In this document: piece after piece, positions 1-12,900 of the stretch
How the letters are laid out: each line of letters starts with the position of its first letter
How positions within the stretch are numbered: position 1 is the stretch's first letter
Assembly (NCBI GenBank): GCA_007844125.1
Contig: CM017572.1
Location: forward strand, 34,705,218-34,769,217
Direction of reading: 5' to 3'
Source of the DNA: Sinonovacula constricta
Taxonomy: Eukaryota > Mollusca > Bivalvia > Cardiida > Solecurtidae
DNA: 64,000 nt
Translations under genes and position numbers: made by a program
Notes under the pieces: model-generated
What the model saw: only the letters and a program-made list of their open reading frames with translations
Told to the model about the DNA's origin: nothing
The model's database searches: none

Positions 1-40
1 GGGTTATTTTGGGTGTGGAAAATTTATATAAACTTAAATA

Positions 41-2212
41 CATTGCTGTCATGGCGTTATTATGTCCTATACATGGCTGTTATGACGTTATTATGCCCTA
101 TACATTGCTGTCATGACGTTATTATGCCCTATCCATTGCTGTCATGATGTTATTATGTCCTATACATTGCTGTTATGACGTTATTATGCCCTATACATTG
201 CTGTCATGACGTGATTATGTCCTAAACATTGCTGTCATGACGTTATTATGCCCTATACATTGCTGTCATGACGTTATTATGTCCTATACATTGCTGTCTT
301 GTCGTTAGTATGCCCTTTTACATTGCTGTTATGACGTTATTATGCCCTATACATTGCTGTCATGGCGTTATTATGTCCTATACATTGCTATCATGGCGTT
401 ATTATGCCCTATACATTGCTGTCATGACGTTATTATGCCCTATCCATTGCTGTCATGGTGTTATTATGTCCTATACATTGCTGTTATGACGTTATTATGC
501 CCTATACATTGCTGTCATGACGTTATTATGTCCTATACATTGCTGTCATAACGTTATTATGCCTTATACATTGCTGTCATGACGTTATTATGCCCTATAC
601 ATTGCTGTCATGTCGTTATTATGCCCTATACATTGTGTTCATTACGTTATTATGTCCTATACACTGTTGTCATGACGTTATTATGCCATATACATTGCTG
701 TCATGACGTTATTATGCCCTATATATTGCTGTCATGACGTTATTATGCCCTGTACAATGCTGTTATGACGTTATTATGCCCTATACATTGCTGTCATGAC
801 GTTATGCCATATTCATTAATGCCATGATGGTATTATGCCAAACACATTGCTGCCATGAATTTATTGTGCCACACCCGTTGCTGCCATGACGGTATTATGG
901 CATATTACATTGCTGCCATGACGTTGCTATGCCATACACATTGCTGCCATGACGTAATTATGCTGTACACATTGCTGCCATGACTTTATTATGCCCTATA
1001 CATTGCTGCCATTACATTATTATGCCCTATACATTGCTGCCATGATGTTATAACGCTACATTCATTGGTGTCGTGACGTTATTATGTCATACACATTGCT
1101 GCCATGAATATATTATGCCACACCTATTGATGCCATGACGGTATTATGTCATATACATTGCTGCCATGACGTTATTATGCCATACACATTACTTCCATAA
1201 TGTTAGTATGTCCTATACATTACTGCCGTGACGTTATTTTGCCCTATACATTGGTGCCATGACGTTTTTATGCCCTATACATTGCTGCCATGACGTCATT
1301 ATGCTATACACATTGCTGCTCTGATGTTATTATGCCCTATACATTGCTTCCATAACGTTATTATCGTCTTTACATTGCTGCCATGATCGTATTATGTCGT
1401 ACATTGCTGCCATGACGTTGCTATGCCATACACCTCGCTGCCATGACGTTGCTATGCCATACAAATTGCTGCAATGACGGTATTATGCTATACACATTAC
1501 TGCCATGACGTTATTATGCCCTATACATTGCTGCCGTGAAATTATTATGACCTACACATTGCTGACATGACGTCATTATGCTATATACATTGCTGCCATG
1601 ACGTTGTTATGCTTCACACATTGCAGCCATGACGGTATTGTGCTATACACATTACTGCCATGGCGTTATTATGCCCTGTACATTGTTGCCATGACGTTAT
1701 TATGCCCTATACAATGATGCCATGACGTTCTTATGCCATAGACAATGCTGTCTTGACGTTATTATGGCATACACATTGCTGCCATGACGTTATTATGCCC
1801 TTTACATAGCCGTCATGTTATTATGCCAAATACATTGCTACCATGACGTTTTATGCCATAAACATCGCTGTAATGAATTATTATGCCCTATACATTGCTG
1901 CCATGACTTTATTATGCCCTATACATTGCTGTCTTGATGTTATTATGCCATACACTTTGCTGTCATGACGTTATGCCCTATTCATTGATGCAATGATGCT
2001 ATTATGTCATACACATTACTGCCATGAATTTTTATGTCACACCCATTGCTGCCATGACAGTATTATGGCATATACATTGCTGCCATGACGTTTCTATGCC
2101 ATATACATTGCTGCCATGATGTTATTATGCTATACACATCGCTGCCATGACGTTATTATGCCTATTCATTGCTGCCATTACGTTATTATGCCATATGCAT
2201 TGCTGCCAAGAC
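41..2212. repeat. 31-bp minisatellite, about 70 copies
   Basis: The period is 31 bp. Each unit reads cattgctgtcatgacg followed by ttattatgccctata, with point variation. The first 0.8 kb mostly carries gctGTCatgacg. From about 810 onward most units carry gctGCCatgac and are more diverged, so there are two sub-families. Because 31 is not a multiple of three, the open frames here drift through frames and are artefacts. Bases 1-40 are outside the array and show nothing recognisable. Confidence 0.93.
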
Positions 2213-3090
2213 GCAAATTTAGGCCCTATGCGGAACCTTAACATAGCATTCCTATAGACGCGAGGGTGGCCTCTAGGACCGGAACCAGAAGGCCTAGGCT
2301 GAAACGGTTTTCGGTGCCAGGTTGTGCTACATGGGCCCTAGTATCGCGCCAAGTTTCAGCTCCCCGGGGCCAAAAAGGGGCCAAAATGGCGCAGACTTTA
2401 GGCCCTATTCGGAACCCTAACATAGCATTCCTATAGACGCGAGGGCGGCCTCTAGGACCGGAACCAGAAGTCCTAGGCTGAAAAGGTTTTCGGTGCCAGG
2501 TTGTGCCACATAGGCCCTAGGACCGAGCCAAGTTTCAGCTCCCGGAAGCCAAAAAGGGGGCCAAAATCGCGCAGATTTATGCCCTATGCTGGACCCTAAC
2601 ATAGCATCCCTATAGACGCGTGGGCGGCTTCTATGACCGGAACCGGAAGTCCTAGTCCAAAACACTTTTTTCGTGCCAGGTTGTGCAACATGGGCCTTAG
2701 GTCTGTGCCAAGTTTCAGCTCCCGGGGGCCAAAAAATAACGCAAATTTAGGCCCTATGCGGAATCCTAACATAGCATTCCTATAGACGCGTGTGCGGCCT
2801 CTACGACCGGAACCAGAAGTCCTAGGCCGAAACGGTTTTCGGTGCCAGGTTTTGCCACATAGGCCCGAGGTCCGAGCCAAGTTTCAGCTCCCGGTGGCCA
2901 AAAAAAGGGGGCCAAAATGGCGAAGATTTAGGCCCTATGCGGGACCCTAACATAGCATTCCTGTAGACACGTGGGCGGCCTCTAGGACCGGAACCGGAAG
3001 TCCTAGTCCAAAACAGTTTTTCGTGCCAGGTTGTGCCACATGGGCCCTAGGTCTGTGCCAATTTTCAGCTCCCGGGGGCCAAAATGGCGA
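2205..3090. repeat. ~179-bp GC-rich satellite, 5 copies
   Basis: The landmark acatagcat recurs at 2241, 2420, 2599, 2769 and 2950, giving spacings of 179, 179, 170 and 181 bp. The units are much richer in G+C than their surroundings. They contain the recurring blocks gaccggaacc, cggtgccaggttgtgc and aagtttcagctccc. The array abuts the 31-bp minisatellite directly. Short minus-strand frames over it repeat the same peptide once per unit and are not genes. Confidence 0.9.
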
Positions 3091-3094
3091 AGAT

Positions 3095-5790
3095 TTATGT
3101 CTTCCTCCACCTAACATATCTGGACGCGACTATCATGCCCATGATTGATCGATGCGTTAAATTAAGAAAAAAAAAACGATATCTAAGTTAAAAGGTAAAA
3201 AGATAGTCATCGAAAAATGATTAAAGATTCATAATGGAAAAAAATACAGACTTGTAAAAGAAATATCAAACGAAGCGTTGACCTTACGCCTTGTTTTCCT
3301 GAAGTGGTGTTGATAACTATATCTTTCCTGTATGTATATTTGTATCCATCAAGGGGAGAAATACATAAAATTAAATAAATATAACACCGGTTTCTCTAGT
3401 TAACACTTACATTAATGTAAAATACCTATAAAGTAAGCAAACACATATTGACATTTTGTAATCCTTAAATATTAAGCTATTTAAAACATTAATCTCGGGA
3501 GTGGTAACCCCGACCCTGTAAATCTCGCTCTTTCTAACGCGGAATTTGACAATTTTCTAAATATTTAAATAATAGATATTATATAAATTGTTATTATAGT
3601 GTGCCTATTATAGTTTTAGCCTTTACATTGTGTTGTGACATTTATATCAGTAATGTTATTTAAATTAATATTTAAAATACTGTTTTTTTTCCCTAGCAGT
3701 ATTTAGTGTTTGGAAAATATCGTTAGGGTTAGTTAAAGTTAACTGATAGTTTTTCTGGTTTTGAGGTTATGGGATTTTCACTTACAAAATGACCAAAAGC
3801 ATACATTAAATAGTTTATTATCTATATACAGATATAGAGATATTAGATTAGCTACTTTAAGAAGAGAAAACTAAACAAACACAAATATATATTGGCATCT
3901 CTATCAAACACAAGTTTTACATTCGAATACATATACACAAGTAAAGCTATTATTATTGTCTATTCGATGTACCAATCAACTCAAACATTTACTAGTTTAA
4001 GCTATATCCTAACAACAATTAATAATTCAAATAAGAACCATTGGTATCACAGATAAATAACGCTTCTCTTGAGTTTTCGCCCAAACTTCATACATCATAT
4101 CTATGGAAAACGTATCGCAATTGGACCCCGATTCACGTATGCGGCCATCGTCGGTTATCCTCGTTACATTACTCCGCTATGCTGCGTTATGTACGGAGTG
4201 TAACGGAAGAAAGTACTGTGGTTGCCGACGATGGTATGCGGCATTCTAATAGCAAATGTATGCAACCGAACATGTTTATTCTTATTTGCTAAAAGCCTTT
4301 TGGGCGTAATTCAAGAAAAGAGTCATTTATTTGTGTATAGTCAACATCAGATTTGATTGTAATTAGTTAAGCAAAGCAAACACTAATAGATTTCTTCAAA
4401 CTTAATTACATACAGGAAACCCAATCTAACTAGTATACATTTAAACAGCCTTTTCTCGAATACTTATCATGTTTATACTTCTTGCATAAACTGAACAATC
4501 ATTGATCTTAAACCTGTACATTTGGCTTAACAGTGACGGAATATTAAAAAAGAACAACAAAAACAACATGTAGTACGAATCATGTACATATACAATGTAT
4601 GTTAAACAATGTCCATGCCGCTTTAAACACGTTCTGTTCTTAAAAAAAACAATAAATACAATATAACAAGTATGTATACATCTTCTCTGACACATTTGTT
4701 CATAGAATAGATAACTTACAAACTAAATAACAAGGTGCAATATCTTTTTTGGTAATTTTATCAATATTTCTAATCCAGGATCGGATTGGGGTGGGGGATA
4801 CGAATAGATCTAACAAATATATTACATCAATTTACTTTTAACGGCTGGTGAAATTTTATCGGATATGATTCCCGATTTGCGTCAGACCACATATCCGGCA
4901 TTCCAGAAATAGTTTTTACAGGGTAGCCTGTCCCGGAGCACCCTAACAGCAAATGTTTTCAAAGCAACCTTCGAATACATCATTAATGGTATCTAAGGGT
5001 CATTCAATGTCTTCTATACGTAATATATGGCAATGGCGTGTAAATAAATCCACAATGATGCAGTGAAGCCGTTTAAACATTTGAAGAAAGTTCACTCCCG
5101 CTCGGGGTAAAATCCTAGATCCGCTCTTGGAATCAAGCACAATTTAGGATATGGAATGACAGGTAAACCGGTATTGTTACATATACGCAGAGATTCCTGC
5201 ATAGACATCGATTATGGGATCAACCGTTACCAGAGACAATACAAACATGTACTTTTTGCATATTATATTGTTATTAAATGTTACTAATATTTAAATGCAA
5301 CATTATTGAATTGTTTTGCCCGAGATCTTTTGGAAAACGCACCTACGAGCACCCTATGAAGACAAATCAATATTTTTATTTGCAAAAACTGATTTTTTAT
5401 CGTTTTATACACAATTCCGCGTATATAAATTACCCTAGTCAATTTTTCATGCAATATCAAATCGTTATTTACATAACTGAATTCATGATCAATTTCGGTT
5501 TGAATATAAACTCGTCCCATCTCTTTAGAAGCGTTGAACAATAAATTTATTTTCTTTAATTTGTCACAGATCTATCTGGTTCTTAATTGTACAACATTAT
5601 CACTGACATTTGATTTGTTGCAAATGCGCATTTTTTATAACTGAACCACACATCTCGAAACTATTCATTTTTTGTAAGGTTTATATACTATAAACATTTT
5701 AAACTAACTAGATAGCTGGTCACGGCTACAATTGTTTAAACATAATAACAATGAAAATCGATTGACGATTGTTTATATAACAACGGCCGG
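3095..5790. repeat. left copy of a long dispersed/duplicated non-coding block
   Basis: This block matches 61656-64000 in the same order and orientation. Shared landmarks include gtcttcctccac (3095/61656), ttttcctg-agtggtgtt (3293/61841), acgcttctcttgagttttcg (4059/62475), cttttgggcg (4297/62656), cttcttgcataaactgaaca (4477/62838), acaggtaaac (5160/63605) and gacgattgtttatataacaa (5763/63974). The two copies differ by many substitutions and small indels, so the duplication is not recent. I see no conserved coding frame. The first ~70 bp match the tail of SINE family A. Confidence 0.85.
4137..4242. mobile_element. 88-bp MITE with 9-bp target-site duplication
   Basis: An 88-bp insertion (4146-4233) begins catcgtcgg and ends ccgacgatg, a perfect 9-bp terminal inverted repeat. 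A second inner inverted pair (cgttacattactccg / cggagtgtaacg) makes it a near hairpin. It is flanked by direct repeats gtatgcggc at 4137-4145 and 4234-4242. The paralogous block near 62560 has a single gtatgcggc and no insert, which is an empty site. A 9-bp duplication suggests a Mutator-like transposase. An 8-bp hAT-type duplication plus one chance base is also possible. Confidence 0.8.
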
Positions 5791-6353
5791 ATTTTATTGC
5801 ATTTATATATATACCGCTACACGAATGATGTATTAAACCAAAATACGAATAGCAGTATGAAATGTTTTAAAATTGATTAAAATCTGACGTTAAAGCAACA
5901 TAATTCAACACTGCAGTAATGTATTGAAGACGTCGCGTCTTTTTGTTGATTTTGCGAGAAAACGTATGATCCGCGTGTGATGACGTCATATTAATGACGT
6001 AATTGTTTTTATGCTGATGTAAAATATACAAACATGGCGAACTGAGATGAAAACATAAAAATGAATTGAAATAAACTTTAATTATAGGAACGTTTGTACA
6101 AAATATTTAATGGAAATACAACAATACATCAACTACATACTTATCTGTAACATTTACAGAAGAACAGAGTTTTAAACACACGTTTTAATTTCATTTTATT
6201 TCTAAACAAAATGTCGATGGAAGATTGTTTTACTAAAATGTTGATTTAATTCCACTTTTATAACGAGTCACTAATTCACAAAATGTCACAATCAGCAACA
6301 AAAGGAGAAACACAAATGGAAAACAAAATGTCCGGCAATAATTAATATAAACT
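5790..6353. other. 3' flank of the TRIM-like gene; CRE-like sites
   Basis: AT-rich sequence without a coding frame. A minus-strand AATAAA at 6200-6195 lies about 155 nt after the TRIM-like stop codon and is the likely polyadenylation signal. A perfect tgacgtca (5981-5988) is followed by tgacgtaa at 5995. A similar pair (tgacgtca at 8038, then gtgacgta) occurs inside intron 2. The functional meaning of these sites is unknown. Confidence 0.5.
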
Positions 6354-6938
6354 TTACTTCCATTCCACCATCAGAAGCTGATAACTGTCCAACCCACCGA
6401 CATACAAGGAACTCCTGCTCACATCATAACTGAGCCAGAATGGATACCACGTGATCCCATCTTCCATGGACAATATCTGACCTACCACGTGACCATCCTC
6501 GGTCACCTTGACTACGTTGTATGAAGAATATCCGCAGACAAACACGTGACCGTGATGGTCAGTGGTCACACCCCGGGCACCAGACAGTCCGAGATCCTGA
6601 TGGGAGAGACAGAATATCTGCCTCCCGTCCACGCCGATACATACAAGACCTCTCCTCCCGTCAGCCACATAGAGTCGGTCGCCGGAACTGTTCACGGCGA
6701 TGTGTTGGATGTCAGAGAACAGTTTCCGGCCGTCGGTGTCAGTGGAGATCTCCCTCAGCTTCCTGCCACTCCTCACGTCGTGTACATACAAGATGGTACC
6801 TTCCCACTCAGCAACACAGTACAGCAGTCCGCCATAACAAGCGATCCAGCGGGTCTCATGTCCCAATTCGACGGTTCGTGTCCTGGTCAGACTGACCGAA
6901 TTGTACACCTGGACTTGGGTAGAATCATAGAAGGCAAC
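6354..6938 (-). CDS. TRIM-like gene, terminal coding exon (NHL propeller)
   Basis: The acceptor is ttctgtatttccag before 6938. It encodes residues 396-589 and ends TAA at 6356-6354. The junction with exon 2 reads PQEVA|VAFYDSTQVQVY, a typical blade continuation. Recurrent blade motifs are visible: GDRLYVADGRRGLVCI, GHVFVCGYSSYNVVKV and SSLYVGGLDSYQLLMV. The exon is richer in G+C than its neighbours. Plus-strand frames over it are shadows. Confidence 0.88.
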   Translation of the reverse strand, partial: VAFYDSTQVQVYNSVSLTRTRTVELGHETRWIACYGGLLYCVAEWEGTILYVHDVRSGRKLREISTDTDGRKLFSDIQHIAVNSSGDRLYVADGRRGLVCIGVDGRQIFCLSHQDLGLSGARGVTTDHHGHVFVCGYSSYNVVKVTEDGHVVGQILSMEDGITWYPFWLSYDVSRSSLYVGGLDSYQLLMVEWK

Positions 6939-9900
6939 CTGGAAATACAGAAATGTAGACCAGAGTAAAACATTGTAAATGTACAGATTGTGTTGGTGAC
7001 AAAATACACGTCAGCGTCCATAGTCGTAAAGGTGCAACCTGAAAATATATGGAGAGGTAACAGAACATTAATAAAGTCTTTGGCCCGTATACACCAACCA
7101 TTCTTAGTAACACTTGATAAAGTCATGGACTTTAATTCACAATATCGTCAGCGTATATTCAGCTATAAGTATGAAATGTTGCATGACAATTTAACTTTGA
7201 TATTTTGAGCTTAAACTCACAATTTAACTACATACAAAAGCTAAGTTTTCTTGGTATAAAATGGTGACTTGGACTCAAGTAGTGACTTGCGTTAAGAAAT
7301 GCTTGGTGAATACAGGCCTTTATGTCATGGCAAAAGTTCGATCAGTTTGTTTATGGTGGAGTAAACATGGCTGACAGAATATCATCCACACAACAACCTG
7401 AAAATATAAACATGCAAAGCAGGTTAACATTTAAATGACATTGTAAACAAATGCTAGTAAAATGGCACTTTTCAATTCGCTTGCTATTGCCTGGTCTAAA
7501 TACAGGAAAAATACAACTCAATAACCACCCGAATATACAAATCTGTACACTTGCTACACACGCTGTCCTCCTGGTTCGGTTGAGTTTGAGTACGGGGGAA
7601 AGTCGCCATTTGTGTCTGAAAATGTGGAAATGTAAAAAACATGGTCATTTATCTGAACACGTTAAACGTTTTGCAATAACTAAAATAAAAGACAATCAAC
7701 ATTTAAATCGAGTTTAATCTAATTACGTCTTGCTTTTTGAATCAGTAACAAATTAAGTAAACTTACAGTAAATGTGTAAAATGCATTAAGTCTAGATCTA
7801 ACCATTTATAATAAACAGAGATCTAAAACACAGCCATCGTTTGGGAACAGTATTTTAAATATATAAGCATATATAAGCAATTTAAAAAGGCATACATGTA
7901 TATTCAAAAGTATTATTAGAATATTCAAACTTATACTTTACAAGATATCTTTGTACATTTTTCCTCAAGACCGCACAGAATCCATCTCACTTTTGCTGAT
8001 TTCATGAACGCTCAACTTGTTGTTTTTTAAATATTTATGACGTCATATTTTGTCGCGTGACGTATGAAATGTGTACAACTGTTTGTATACATGTACGCGA
8101 TAAACCTGTGTTCGGCATACTACTTTATGACATATGTGTGCGATTTCGGAGGATAAATCAAGCTTATGTTGATATATGTTCGGCACACTACATTGTTTGA
8201 TATATATTGCCACAATGCTGGAGCGTAGCTTGGCTTTTGATGTGTCGGGTTGGGGGCGGGGCGTGCTAAATTCAATAATATCGCACGAATATATTCTTCT
8301 TTGTCGATCACAGAATCAATGTTAATGTTGAAATCGATGTAGATGCTCCATCTGCCGGATTATATCTCAAGTCCGTGAGACAATCATTAAATGTGTATAA
8401 AGTATAGCTATTTATGAATAATTATAACAATTAGCATCGTAAACCTCTATTTATATAATTTCTTCATAGATAGGGCAGTACAAACTGGTATCTCCTGTAA
8501 GTGGAAAAAAAGGCCTCAAGACAACAATAAAAACCGAAATTCAGTTCTTGACGTGTCGACAATTTGTTTTAACACGTATTTTCATACGATTTATTGGCAT
8601 ATTGTTGTTGCTCTCATGTTGTTTGAACCTTTAATTAATACACAAAACTCTGAGAGCATTCTTCTATTAAACGTCTTATGCGTTCATTAAAACGATCACA
8701 AACTTCACTAGGAATAATGCAACAGCTTTTGTTTAATGGTGTAAAGAAGTAAGCAATAATCTCCAAAGTTCTAATGCATTCAAATATTCATTAACCGACT
8801 GGCGTAGCTTGGGCGGAACTGCTTACACCGTGCAAGATTGTCGAACGGCGATTACTATTTTAAGTTCATTTCCTTTCTTCTTCCGATTTGCCATTTTTAC
8901 TCAAAATTGGTTTATTATTGCAATTTGTGTGTGCGTGCGCTCGTTTGTGCGTGCGTGTCTATGTGTGTGTAAACGGAGCATTCATAAGGTAGCTTCTAAA
9001 ATTTCTACCTTTCATACAGAGTAAAGGACAATTTCACTCCTTGGCGCGTAACCTCAAATACACACCAAGAAGGGAGATAACATTAGGTAAATGAGTAAGT
9101 CAGAATAATGTCCCCTTCCATAACGAAATGAGGGAATTACTACCACTTACTAAATATATTTTGAAATACAACAGGCGTTTATTATCTCACAAACAGTCTC
9201 TCCGCTTAGCAGGGCCATGCTTACTTAACCAAAAAGAGCACTACTATGACAGCATATTGTGAAACATATTCAAAGCAACTGTGACAAGATTGACCAAGAA
9301 GCGACCCCAAACTTACACTTCCAATAAGGTACCTATATATAATATAATATATAAATCCTGATAATTAACACACATCAGAGTCTCTCCTGCCTTCCCGAAC
9401 GCACGCCAAATGACGGTCGCGGCAGTCTAATTGTAAACGTTAATTCCAATTACGTCACGTAGGGAATGAATCTCTTACATTGAATATGTTCAGTCAGAAC
9501 AAACGGTTAACAATGCTTGGTGTCTTCACCTAATGATAAATGTATTTATTTCTATACTGTAACATAATAACGTTTTGTTGATCTTATTTTTTTCGTAATA
9601 TAAACATTAAACTCGAATACTGCTCTGTACAGTTTTCCTACATATCATGGTTGTCTTATGTTGTCGCTGAATATACCACAATGATGACTGTAAATCTCCA
9701 CAATGTCAGTCACAGTTCCGGTACCTTAAATAGTTATTGTTGCAATTACAACAGTGTCAGGCAATACCGCGTACATGTATGCAAACAGTGATTGAAATGT
9801 ACTTCTCTTTTGTGACGTATTTTAAAACTTTTTATCGCTTTACATATATCTGCTTATCGTGACTATTTATCTCTCTTTCGACAACTTGTCACTCTCTTTT

Positions 9901-12900
9901 TCTGTGTAAGCATTCCAAATTATACTTTTCTCTCTCATCTTCTTCCAGTTGACTCACTGATTTCCTACTGTATTCCTCTCAGCACATTTCGCATCTCTTT
10001 TTATGTACATTTATTTACATAGGTGTGGGAGTCGAGGCCATCCCCCTCCACACACACCGTACACACACCGTACAGCAGTAAATTATTTAAATAAATTATA
10101 AGTACAATAAATAATGATAAGACAAATATAGTGCAAAAGTTAAAACAACCGGCAAATCCTAGATTGTTAAATACCGTACTGAAAAAGAAACAAATAACCA
10201 ATGGTCAATGCTTTGAAAGGTATTATGTGTGTACTAATATAAACATGGTCTGAATCAAATCAAACAGAAGTGGACAAATATTATCTGTACAAAAGGAATC
10301 TAAAAAGAAATAGATATGTTTGCATGGTACAAGTTACATATGAAACAACACTTTTAAATGTTTACATAATAATAATACTGGGTATTTATAGTAAAAATAG
10401 TGGTATTATAAAAGTGGTATTATTAGTAAAATATATTGGTTGTGATATTATAATATTTCTACCATGTGATATTGCTGTACACATATAAAAATTATAGTGT
10501 TTGTTGTGGCATAGGGTGACAGTGTTGGTATACATATTACCCCGCTGGGCAGCACAGGTATCGTTGGACGCAGGGCTGGAGCTTATACGTGCTTGCCCAC
10601 AGTGTCTAAGTCACACACCTCGGGGATCATGCTCAACAGTCCCTTATAGGTGTGGTTGCTTATTAGATTATGGTAGTAATAAATCAACCATCTCCAATTA
10701 TTTACATCCTGTTGTTACGGGCAAGTGAATAAGTTTCTTGCCCAATATATTCAGGTAGTTTTAATTTTATAATCTATAAATCAATATAATACATGTATAG
10801 ATATTGGACTCTATGCCTGTTATGGTTTGGTCATTATGTTTAATATTTCTACAATGTACATAATAATTATTCTTTTTTATTCTTTTTTATTTTATTCTTT
10901 TATTTTTATTCTTTTTTTTTAAATTTGTTATTCCCTCAAATGGACCCCATTGGAAATAAGCTTTCAGCTTAATGGGCTATCCATAGGTCCCCAGCATCCA
11001 GTTACAACACGTGTATAATTAAAATGTTTTATTAAAAGTATGCCTCCATGGTTGTACATTGTCTTAGTCTTAAGATGCTAGTCTGTAATCTTTTGTACAT
11101 TGTGTATGTCTGTGTATATACTGTTGTAAAACTCTTGTCTGTGATTTTATTGAATATTTCTGTGATCATGTGTTATAATGTGCTAATGACCTTAAATGTC
11201 AATAAATAAATAAATAAATAACACAAATTTAGAGATAGTATGTTTATCAATCGCCCAGTTGTCAGTGCTTCTAATATATAAGTGCATTTTCTATCCATAT
11301 GGGTTTATGGAGGGAGACAAGTAGATAATAGTTGTGTGAGATGTAAGGGAGGTCACTCTCCATACCCGGAAGTAGCGAGGTTACAAATGGATTCCTTGTG
11401 TATTTTGATTATATTTCCATAAAATAAATTGGATTGAAGGATCTTTCAAAGGTATTATGTATCAGTTATTTCTGTATTTTGAATTAGTAGTACATTATCC
11501 CCGGTTGTGGGTTTAATAGCTGCTATTTCTTTTGCATTTATGGTGACTTGTGGTATTTGAACACTACGCAAACAATATTATTTTCATAACATTATCAGTT
11601 ATGGCTAGAAGGAACACAGCATCGGCATTAGTTCTTTCTTTAAAATATGAGTTGTGGTTATCTGGTACAGGTATTGTTCGACACTGTGGACAATCTGAAG
11701 CCGCCACTGAGAGGGGTCTATTGGGAGTTGGACCCGGGACCAGAGTCCGTTGCGATATTTGGCAGATTGGAAGGATGAGCGCCTACAAGAGTATGTTTGG
11801 GTCTCCCAGGCAAAGCGAGAGAAACTCTCCCAACCTCCATCTGCCCACCCCCCTTCCATACGATTGACATGGCGAATGGCTGAACCGAGTAGCTCGGCAT
11901 AAGTCGTAAACAGTGTTTAATTTAACCTGCTAAAATATAAAATGAATGGGTATAGTACATGAATCTGGGTTGGATCTTTCACCCAAATAATATAATTAAC
12001 ATATGATTGTCCAGAAGATATAGTATTAGGTTCAGCGGAGACAAGTCCTCCCGACATCCCCCGACCCAATCCCGAGCCTCGGCCTTGCTAGAATCCACTA
12101 GATGACAGTATATGGGAAAATTGGTCCCTATTAACTACATTATCATATGCATGTATTTTTATTTTTAAAAGGGAGCCTGCAGAGTCGAGTCCTCCCAACT
12201 TTCCCCTGCCCAGGTCCAAGATTCTTGGGCCGTGCCCAGGGGCTGATCCGGACATGCCGGACATGCTAGGCTCCCTGATGATGACTTTACCCAGATTAAT
12301 ATTACGTTAATAAACGTATTGAGGTTGGAGCCACCTTTAATAATATAACTGTACTGATTTTACTATTACCATTATTTTTACTACTAGAGTCTTACTATTA
12401 TTAGTTATACAAATCGGATAGTCCGTTCTATTTCAATTATGATGAAAGGACTAATTTATTAGATAACAAATGGGAAAAATGTAGCCGACTGGTATAGTAG
12501 GCGTTGGTCCATGCAAGTGCAATTCTTAGTTGGATTATCAGTTCAATTCTGATGTGGATCCGTCTAGATGTATGCCTGTCGACTACAGTTATGATATTTT
12601 ATTAAATTTTAATTTATGTTAAATCGTTTTTCTTCTCGGGCATCCATCTCTCTTTTTGAGATATAAAAAGTAAACAAAAAGTGAATATTTTGCTTGATAA
12701 TGTGGTAAACAATATACCACAGTAAATGGAGTATGCAGACTAGGCATATTCCTAATTAGTAAATATTATCTGTGACTGCACTATCTACTATCTTGTTTCA
12801 AGGATACTCCTACCTACAAACAATCAGTAATCAAAACCATTCGTCGTATAATTAAAAAAGATAGCAGCTTGATTATTTCTGTTTGAAACTTTTATTATTA

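Noticed and set aside
2238..2880. Three minus-strand frames of 61-94 codons with similar peptides
   Set aside because: They are one frame of the 179-bp satellite repeated; no start or splice logic.
4041..4292. 83-codon plus frame
   Set aside because: It runs through the MITE insertion and is not kept in the paralogous block.
6521..6968. Plus-strand frames of 124 and 140 codons
   Set aside because: They are shadows of the NHL exon on the minus strand, which has splice support and family motifs.
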